Assembly (NCBI GenBank): GCA_028697145.1
Contig: JAQVFR010000008.1
Coordinates: 46,602-110,601 of the forward strand
Length of the DNA: 64,000 nt
Origin: Actinomycetota bacterium
GTDB taxonomy: Bacteria; Actinomycetota; Geothermincolia; Geothermincolales; RBG-13-55-18
Reading direction: 5' to 3'
Of the stretch, positions 58,519-64,000 are shown piece after piece. The notes under the pieces were generated by a model. The model was not told the origin of the DNA. It saw only the letters and a program-made list of their open reading frames with translations, and ran no database searches. A program made the position numbers and the translations under genes. The stretch's first letter is position 1; the number at the start of each line of letters is the position of its first letter.

Positions 58519-59292
58519 TTATCCGCCTCCGGAACCGGTTTTAACGTGCGCGGCCAGTATCTCCTCGACCGCCCGCCGGGCCGGGCTACTCTCCGGTAGC
58601 TCCGAGAGCGCCTTGCCCGCCTCGTCGTAGTCCCGGACGGTGTCGTCGTCGGGCACCGCTCCGGCGATCTCGAGGTTAGCGCCCTCGGCGATGGAGCGCA
58701 GGTTGTCGGGGAGCCCGTTTCGCACCCTCGTGACCACCAGGGCCATGCGCGCTATGTTCAGCTTCAGCTCGCGGGCGAGGTCGCGGATGCGCAGTGCGGT
58801 CTCCACCCCGCGCACCGAGGGGTCGGAGGAGATGAACATCACGTTCACCCCGGTGGTGGTGCGGCGGGAGAGATGTTCCATGCCCGCCTCGTTGTCCATG
58901 ACGACGTAATCGTAGTTGCCGGTCATGATATCCAGGTAGCGGCGGAAGATGTTGTTGAGATAGCAGTAACAGCCGGGCCCCTCGGGCCTGCCCATGGAGA
59001 CGAGGTCGAAACCCTTCTCCTCCACCAGGGCCTGCTGCAGGAGCATCTCCACCCACGTTTCCTTGGACATGCCCGCGGGCAGGTTCTTGATGTTGTCCGT
59101 GAGGTACTCGCGTATGGAGCCTATGGTCTTTTCCGCCCGCGTGCCCAGGGCCAGGTCGAGGTTGGCGTTGGAATCGGCGTCGACCGCCAGCACCGCCTTT
59201 CCCGTGTTGCGCACCAGCCAGGACACGCTGATGGCCGAGAAGGTGGTCTTTCCGGTGCCACCCTTGCCCGCTACGGCGATAACGTATGACAC
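58519..59292 (-). CDS. cooC: CooC-type nickel-insertion ATPase
   Basis: A 257-residue MinD/ParA-like ATPase that matures the nickel site of CODH and/or ACS. The deviant Walker A motif is at the N terminus (VAGKGGTGKTTFSA), then AVDADSNANLDLALG, and the Walker B-like DYVVMDNEAGMEHLSRRTT with the conserved MEH of the family. It begins two bases after the activator gene, so the maturation factors are expressed together just ahead of the CODH/ACS genes. Confidence 0.93.
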   Translation of the reverse strand: MSYVIAVAGKGGTGKTTFSAISVSWLVRNTGKAVLAVDADSNANLDLALGTRAEKTIGSIREYLTDNIKNLPAGMSKETWVEMLLQQALVEEKGFDLVSMGRPEGPGCYCYLNNIFRRYLDIMTGNYDYVVMDNEAGMEHLSRRTTTGVNVMFISSDPSVRGVETALRIRDLARELKLNIARMALVVTRVRNGLPDNLRSIAEGANLEIAGAVPDDDTVRDYDEAGKALSELPESSPARRAVEEILAAHVKTGSGGG

Positions 59293-59293
59293 C

Positions 59294-61282
59294 TCAGCTC
59301 CCTTCCGCCTCGCCGGCCACGGTCCCGGCGGCCATGCGCTGTATCGAGCGTACGGATTCCAGCTTCTCTATCACGGTCGGAAACGCTTCCAGGTCGGTGT
59401 GCGGGAAGAACAGCGCCGACATGTAATGGTCCATGAACGTGGGGTTCATGGACAGCTCCAGGTAGGTCATCTGCCGTGCGATCTCGTTTGCCTTGTTCAA
59501 CATCTCCTTGGAGAGGGCCGCGAGATGCGCGCCCAGAAGCGAGCCGTTCCCCACGAACTTGATCTTGTCGTATCCGATATCCGGGAGCAGGCCTATGGTA
59601 ACCGCCTTGTCCACCTCGAGATAGCGCCCGAAGGCCCCCGCGATGAGCAGCTCGTCGATCATGGAGGCATCCATGTCCATGGAGGAGAGCAGGATCTCGA
59701 TGCCCGCATATACCGCCGCTTTCGCCCGCATGAGGTTGTCGATGTCCACCTCGGTGATGACGATATCCCTGCGGGTGGCGGAATCCTCGGCCCATACCAG
59801 TACGTATTCCGCGCCGCCTTCCCTGTCGCGCACGCGGTCCGTGGGAAGGTCGGTGTTTATCTTGCCTTTTTCGTTCATGATGCCGGTGAGGAACATCTCG
59901 GAAAGCAGGTCGATGAGGCCCGAGCCGCAGATGCCGATGGGTTTCCTGTTCCCCACGGTTATGATCATGGGCTCGTAGCCGACCTTGTCGATGCGCACCT
60001 GTTCGATGGCGCCGCCGGTGGCGCGCATGCCGTGCTTCACCCCTCCGCCCTCGAAGGCCGGACCGGCGGAACACGAGCAGGAGAGCAGCCATTCCCGGTT
60101 CCCCAGCACCATCTCGCCGTTGGTGCCGATGTCGATATACAGGGTCATCTTGTCGGTATTGAAGACTCCCGAGGCGAGGATGCCCGCCACGATGTCGCCT
60201 CCCACGTAACTCGCCACGCAGGGTATGGCGTAGAGGTAGACGCCGGCGGCGATGCGCAGGCCGATATCGGAGCATTTGATCCAGGGGAAGATGGTCCCCG
60301 AGGGGATGTAGGGCTCCTCCCGGATGTATTTGGGGTTGAGGCCGAGGAGCAGGTGCGTGATGGTGGTGTTGCCCGCCACCACCACGTGGGTGATATTGCA
60401 GTACTCGATGCCAGCCTGCTCCACCAGGTTCTTGATGAGGTTCCAGATGGTGCCGACGACCACCGACTGCAGCTTGGCCAGGCCGGTGCCGCGGGTGGCG
60501 TAGATGATGCGCGTGATCACGTCCTCCCCGAAGGCGACCTGGGCGTTGTAGTCGGAGGCCCGCGCGGTGACCTCGCCGGTATAGAGGTCGATGAGCTCGG
60601 CCGAGATGGTGGTGGTGCCCACGTCTATGGCTATGGCCGACTGCCTCCGCGTGGTGTCGCCCTGCTCGATGCGCACGGCGCGCAGCTCGTCCCCGGAGTC
60701 CAGCACGGTCACGGTGATGTCCCAGTCGCTCTGGCGTATCATGTTGGGAAGCCGCTGCAGCACGGGGTAATCTATAACCACGTCGCGCAGCCCCGCCTCC
60801 ACCGCCAGACCCCGTTTGATGCGCTCCGCGTCGCTGGTGTTGTCATCCAGGGTGGGCTCGGACAGGACGAGGTGCACCTTGCGGGTGGGAGGGTCGAGCA
60901 CCCATTCGGGCAGGCGCTCCTCCCAGTCGGCCGCGGCCAGCAGGTAGCCGTGTGCCGGCGTGGGCTCCGCGCGCTCGAAGATCCTCTTGTCTCCGATGCG
61001 CGATTCCAGGGGCACCGTCACCTGGAGGTCGGAGAGCACCCTGGTCTGGCAGGCCATGGCGTAACCCTTGGCGATATCGGCCCCGGTGAGCTTTGGATTC
61101 GGCTCCCGATCGACCTCTCCCTCCTCGATCACCACCCTGCACTTCCCGCACGAACCCGAGCCCCCGCAGGAGGCGTTGATGTGCACGTCGGCGTCCATGG
61201 CCGCCCTGAGCAGGTTATCTCCCCGCGAGACCACTATATAGCGGTTATCCGGCAGGAACAGGACTCTGCAGTTGCCCTCCAA
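59294..61282 (-). CDS. reductive activator of corrinoid proteins (RACo-like)
   Basis: A 662-residue ASKHA-family ATPase that reduces inactive Co(II) corrinoid to Co(I), rescuing AcsCD. An N-terminal 2Fe-2S ferredoxin domain carries the ligands C39, C45, C48 and C78 (ASCGGSGSCGKC ... ACQTRV). The ASKHA region shows IAIDVGTTTISAELIDLYTG (phosphate 1) and LYIDIGTNGEMVL (phosphate 2). The C terminus contains GAFGRYLEVDKAV. The start is TTG at 61282 behind AGGAAGGA. It follows fhs after a terminator-like hairpin and precedes cooC. Confidence 0.92.
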   Translation of the reverse strand: MEGNCRVLFLPDNRYIVVSRGDNLLRAAMDADVHINASCGGSGSCGKCRVVIEEGEVDREPNPKLTGADIAKGYAMACQTRVLSDLQVTVPLESRIGDKRIFERAEPTPAHGYLLAAADWEERLPEWVLDPPTRKVHLVLSEPTLDDNTSDAERIKRGLAVEAGLRDVVIDYPVLQRLPNMIRQSDWDITVTVLDSGDELRAVRIEQGDTTRRQSAIAIDVGTTTISAELIDLYTGEVTARASDYNAQVAFGEDVITRIIYATRGTGLAKLQSVVVGTIWNLIKNLVEQAGIEYCNITHVVVAGNTTITHLLLGLNPKYIREEPYIPSGTIFPWIKCSDIGLRIAAGVYLYAIPCVASYVGGDIVAGILASGVFNTDKMTLYIDIGTNGEMVLGNREWLLSCSCSAGPAFEGGGVKHGMRATGGAIEQVRIDKVGYEPMIITVGNRKPIGICGSGLIDLLSEMFLTGIMNEKGKINTDLPTDRVRDREGGAEYVLVWAEDSATRRDIVITEVDIDNLMRAKAAVYAGIEILLSSMDMDASMIDELLIAGAFGRYLEVDKAVTIGLLPDIGYDKIKFVGNGSLLGAHLAALSKEMLNKANEIARQMTYLELSMNPTFMDHYMSALFFPHTDLEAFPTVIEKLESVRSIQRMAAGTVAGEAEGS

Positions 61283-61317
61283 GTATCGTCCTTCCTATTT
61301 CATACCTTTTTCGGGTA

Positions 61318-61346
61318 GATGCCCCGGTCCCTCGGACCGGGGCATC
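61318..61346 (-). terminator. hairpin between fhs and the activator gene
   Basis: A perfect 13-bp stem (61318-61330 with 61334-61346, loop CTC on the plus strand), 33 bases past the fhs stop, with only a short T-poor flank. It may partly terminate or process the message rather than fully separate the genes. Confidence 0.6.
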
Positions 61347-61379
61347 GCTTTCGTCCGTCATGCTCTCGTCGCGCGTGAC

Positions 61380-63083
61380 CTAGAACAATCCGAGGGTCTT
61401 CCCGTCCTTGTCGATGTCCACGTCCATCGCCGCCGGATGGCTGGGCAAGCCCGGCATGGTCCTCATGGCGCCGCACAGCGGATAGAGGAATCCGGCGCCC
61501 ACGGATGGCCTGATATCTACCACCGGCAGGCGGAAACCCTTGGGCACGCCCTTGAGGTTGGGATCGTGTGACAGGGAGAGATGGGTCTTGGCCATGCAGA
61601 TGGGCAGCTTGTCGAAGCCCGCCTCCTCGAACCTCTTGATCGCCTGCTCCGCCTGAGACGTGTAATCCACCCCGTCGGCCCCATATATCTTGGTGGCGAT
61701 GGCCTCGATCTTCTCCTTGATGGAGGCCTCGAGGGGATAGAGGAACTTGAAGTCCTTGGGCTGGTCGCAGGCGGCCACGACGGCCTCGGCAGCTTCCTGG
61801 CCGCCCTCTCCGCCCTTGGCCCATACGTCGATGGGCACGCAGGCCGACACGCCAGCTTCCTCGGCAAGCTTCTTCACCAGCGCGATCTCCGCGTCGGTAT
61901 CGGTGGTGCGCCGGTTGATGGTCACCACCACCGGGACGCCGAAGAGCTTCATGTTCTCGATCTGCTTGACCAGGTTCCCGGTGCCATCCTCCAGGGCCGG
62001 CATGTTCTCCTTCTTCACCAGTTCCTCGTCGAGCTTCTTGCCCGGGCGTGCCTCGAATGCGCCGCCGTGCATCTTGAGGGCGCGTATGGTGGAGGTGATG
62101 ACCACGCAGTCCGGGGTTATACCCGAGTAGCGGCACTTGATGTCCATCATCTTCTCGGCGCCGCAGTCGGCCCCGAAGCCGGACTCCGTCACCACGTAGT
62201 CGCCGCACTTGAGCGCGACGTAGTCGGCCACGATGGAATTGTTGCCGTGGGCAATGTTGGCGAAGGGGCCGGCGTGCATGATGCAGGGGTTGTGCTCCAG
62301 GGTCTGGATGAGGTTGGGCTTGAGGGCCTCCTTGAGGAGCACGGTCATGGCCCCCGCTGCCTTGAGGTCCTCGGCGGTGACCGGCTTGCCGTCGCGGTTG
62401 TAGGCCACCACGATCCTGGACAGGCGCTCCCTCAGGTCCTTGAGACTGGTGGCCAGGGCCAGGATGGCCATGACCTCTGAGGCCACGCTGATGTCGAATC
62501 CGGTCTGGCGGACGTAACCGTTCTCCCTGCCGCCCAGGCCGATGACGATGTCACGCAGAGCGCGGTCGCTGATGTCGCTTACCCTCCTCCAGGAGATGGT
62601 CAGGGGGTCTATGTCCAGCGGATTGCCCAGCAGGATGCTGGTATCAACCATCGCCGCCAGCAGGTTGTTGGCGGCGGTGACGGCGTGTATGTCGCCGGTG
62701 AAGTGGAGGTTGAGGTCCTCCATGGGGACCACCTGCGAGTATCCCCCTCCGGCGGCCCCGCCTTTGATGCCGAACACCGGTCCCATGGAGGGCTCGCGCA
62801 GCGTCAGCACCACGTTCTTTCCGATCTTGGCCAGGGACTCGGTGAGACCGATGGAGGTCACCGTCTTGCCCTCGCCCAGGGGAGTTGGAGTGATGGCGGT
62901 CACGTCGATGTACTTGCCGTCAGGCTTGTCCTTCGTCCTTTCCAGGAAGGCCTCGAAGTTGATCTTGGCCTTGTACTTGCCGTACAGGTCGATCTCGTCA
63001 TCTTCCAGTCCCATCTTCCTGGCGATCTCGACGATTGGGAGTAGTTCCGCTGCTTGCGCGATTTCCAGGTCACTCGGAACCAT
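61380..63083 (-). CDS. fhs: formate-tetrahydrofolate ligase
   Basis: ATP-dependent activation of formate onto THF. 567 residues, the normal length. The P-loop motif TPLGEGKTVTSIGL is near residue 67; other signatures are EPSMGPVFGIKGGAAGGGYSQV, FTGDIHAVTAANNLLAAM, GFDISVASEVMAI, NIAHGNNSIVADY and RPSVGAGFLYPLCGAM. AAAGGAG lies seven bases before the ATG. It is the first gene of the Wood-Ljungdahl block, with a strong promoter some 190 bases upstream. Confidence 0.97.
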   Translation of the reverse strand: MVPSDLEIAQAAELLPIVEIARKMGLEDDEIDLYGKYKAKINFEAFLERTKDKPDGKYIDVTAITPTPLGEGKTVTSIGLTESLAKIGKNVVLTLREPSMGPVFGIKGGAAGGGYSQVVPMEDLNLHFTGDIHAVTAANNLLAAMVDTSILLGNPLDIDPLTISWRRVSDISDRALRDIVIGLGGRENGYVRQTGFDISVASEVMAILALATSLKDLRERLSRIVVAYNRDGKPVTAEDLKAAGAMTVLLKEALKPNLIQTLEHNPCIMHAGPFANIAHGNNSIVADYVALKCGDYVVTESGFGADCGAEKMMDIKCRYSGITPDCVVITSTIRALKMHGGAFEARPGKKLDEELVKKENMPALEDGTGNLVKQIENMKLFGVPVVVTINRRTTDTDAEIALVKKLAEEAGVSACVPIDVWAKGGEGGQEAAEAVVAACDQPKDFKFLYPLEASIKEKIEAIATKIYGADGVDYTSQAEQAIKRFEEAGFDKLPICMAKTHLSLSHDPNLKGVPKGFRLPVVDIRPSVGAGFLYPLCGAMRTMPGLPSHPAAMDVDIDKDGKTLGLF

Positions 63084-63266
63084 GCTGCAACTCCTTTCCT
63101 TTCACGACGCTTTCTCGACCGGTCAAGTTTTCCGTGTTTCGGCCTCCACAGCCGGGTTTAAACGTATATAAAACCGACGGCTCACGGCCTTCCTGCGAAG
63201 GCTCCAGAGTCCCCGGTGAAGTCCTCATCGCGAGTGGCTGGTGCTCTATATCCCCTCCGGCACACC
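63084..63266 (-). other. long 5' leader of fhs
   Basis: About 180 bases between the predicted transcription start and fhs. Read on the minus strand it includes a GCCUUC-GCAG-GAAGGC hairpin and other short inverted repeats. It does not match riboswitch classes I can recognise (THF, glycine, cobalamin). The remaining sequence up to 63422 holds the promoter and no gene I can see. Confidence 0.4.
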
Positions 63267-63272
63267 CAAAGT

Positions 63273-63301
63273 ATTATATCCATAAGCCCACTATAATGCA
63301 A
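63273..63301 (-). promoter_or_regulatory. promoter of the Wood-Ljungdahl operon
   Basis: On the minus strand, TTGCAT (63296-63301) and a perfect TATAAT (63273-63278) are 17 bases apart. This is the best sigma70 match upstream of fhs. Confidence 0.6.
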
Positions 63302-63422
63302 ATGAAAACGGGTGGTCGCAAGCCTCAGTTTTCGCTGGTAAACGCGTCGTTTTACCTGGGATTGAGCAGCGGCTCGAACTCATCGCGGCGACTTCGGCGT
63401 ATGGAACGTCCCGCGCCGTAGC

Positions 63423-63701
63423 TCAGCCGTGGGTTATGGTGGGTGCCTGCGCGGCCTCCCTATCCCCCGCCTCGCCAAAATACATGTCCTCCCTCTCGAG
63501 GATATCGGCGGGATAGGGCTCTACCATCTTCCATCCCTCCCTGAGGTCAACGGGAAGGGATGTCTCCACCTCCAGGGCGACTTCCTCGCTGAGCAAGGCC
63601 TTGAGGATACCCACGATAACCCTCACGGCGTTGTCCGCCTGCCTCAGGTTCTGCAGCCCGGCCTCATCACGCACCTTGGTGAGAAGCTCCTTGCGGTTCA
63701 C
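63423..63701 (-). CDS. DUF2267-like small protein
   Basis: 92 residues from a GTG at 63701, which lies eight bases after AGGAGG (a GTG three codons earlier is inside the ribosome-binding site). The pattern VRDEAGLQNLRQADNAVRVIVGILKALLSEE and SLPVDLREGW resembles one repeat of the DUF2267 family, which is commonly about 130 residues with two halves. It could be a shortened member. Function unknown. The gene lies on the minus strand upstream of the fhs promoter. Confidence 0.6.
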   Translation of the reverse strand: MNRKELLTKVRDEAGLQNLRQADNAVRVIVGILKALLSEEVALEVETSLPVDLREGWKMVEPYPADILEREDMYFGEAGDREAAQAPTITHG

Positions 63702-63777
63702 CGCACTCACCTCCTTTTTGCCATCATTCCCCTACTTTCAATTGTTCCCAGATTGCGCATGGGAGAAAACAGCGGCA

Positions 63778-63810
63778 CCCGGGGGTCACCCGGGGGTCAC
63801 CCGGGGGTCA
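63778..63810. repeat. 11-bp tandem repeat, three copies
   Basis: Three perfect copies of CCCGGGGGTCA run head to tail (63778-63788, 63789-63799, 63800-63810), directly joined to the second copy of the long intergenic repeat. Confidence 0.9.
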
Positions 63811-64000
63811 GGTCTTGTTTTTTGCATACCGCGGTATGTTGCCTGTTGGCAGCAGGGGTTTTGTCGCGCACGAGCAAAACGTGACCCCCATGGCTTGTGT
63901 CCGAGGTGGTTCATGTTATTCCCAGCGTTGGTCTGGAAGGGGAGTGGTCTCGAACGGTAGGGGTGGCTGTCTATTCGACGCCTGGTCTCGAGGTAATGGC
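63808..64000 (+). repeat. long intergenic repeat with hairpins (copy 2, runs off window)
   Basis: Same orientation as the copy at 13868-14092. It shares the palindrome CATACCGCGGTATG (63825-63838), the GGGGTCA/TGACCCC inverted pair enclosing it, and the following 100 bases with only scattered differences. The window ends inside it, just where copy 1 continues to its REP-like hairpin. Confidence 0.75.

Noticed and set aside
63084..63266. Possible THF, glycine or cobalamin riboswitch ahead of fhs
   Set aside because: None of the conserved core sequences that I know for these classes is present.

Overview
The window is GC-rich bacterial DNA, densely coded and almost entirely on the minus strand, with many GTG and TTG starts. 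It carries a complete Wood-Ljungdahl (reductive acetyl-CoA) gene set, a probable selenocysteine formate dehydrogenase with NuoE/NuoF-type partners, an Mrp/MBH-type membrane cluster and gatCAB. This fits an anaerobic, probably CO2-fixing or acetogenic bacterium. A deep-branching anaerobic actinomycetote or a high-GC clostridium-like lineage would fit; taxonomy is inference, because there is no rRNA in the window.

Layout. (1) 1-9.4 kb: branched-chain amino acid and serine synthesis, ilvD-ilvB-ilvN-ilvC, a class V aminotransferase, serA and a leuA cut by the window edge. (2) 9.5-13.7 kb: a CoA-binding protein, two small glycine/aromatic-rich proteins behind a strong promoter that overlaps a 10-bp dyad, then a leuC/leuD-like pair followed by a dehydrogenase with isocitrate-dehydrogenase-type active-site residues. 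(3) 13.7-16.2 kb: a repeat-filled intergenic region, then lpd and gcvH on the plus strand. (4) 16.3-23.3 kb: a zinc-ribbon membrane protein, gatB, gatA, a polytopic membrane protein, gatC and ligA. (5) 23.4-25.2 kb: a soluble GAF histidine kinase and a response regulator. (6) 25.3-35.5 kb: a UPF0280 protein, small membrane proteins and a ten-gene Mrp-like cluster with three large antiporter-type subunits, one carrying a C-terminal SdrD/Cna-B-like domain. (7) 35.6-39.7 kb: a phytoene-desaturase-like flavoprotein, a DedA protein and an acyl-CoA-synthetase homologue that has lost key adenylation motifs. (8) 39.9-63.1 kb: the Wood-Ljungdahl locus, transcribed right to left as fhs, a corrinoid-protein activator, cooC, fchA, folD, acsD, acsA, acsB, acsC, metV, metF, a MetE/UROD-like methyltransferase, lipA, acsE, nuoE, nuoF and fdhA. 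(9) 63.4-64 kb: a DUF2267-like protein and a second copy of the long intergenic repeat.

How they work together. CO2 is reduced to formate by FdhA with NuoEF-type partners. It is then carried on tetrahydrofolate by Fhs, FchA, FolD and MetF/MetV, and passed by AcsE to the corrinoid Fe-S protein AcsCD. It is joined to CO and CoA by AcsA/AcsB. CooC and the ASKHA activator service the metal centres. FolD lacks residues needed for cyclohydrolase activity, which FchA would supply. The Mrp-like cluster may couple the ion gradient to redox chemistry, but its catalytic partner is not in the window.
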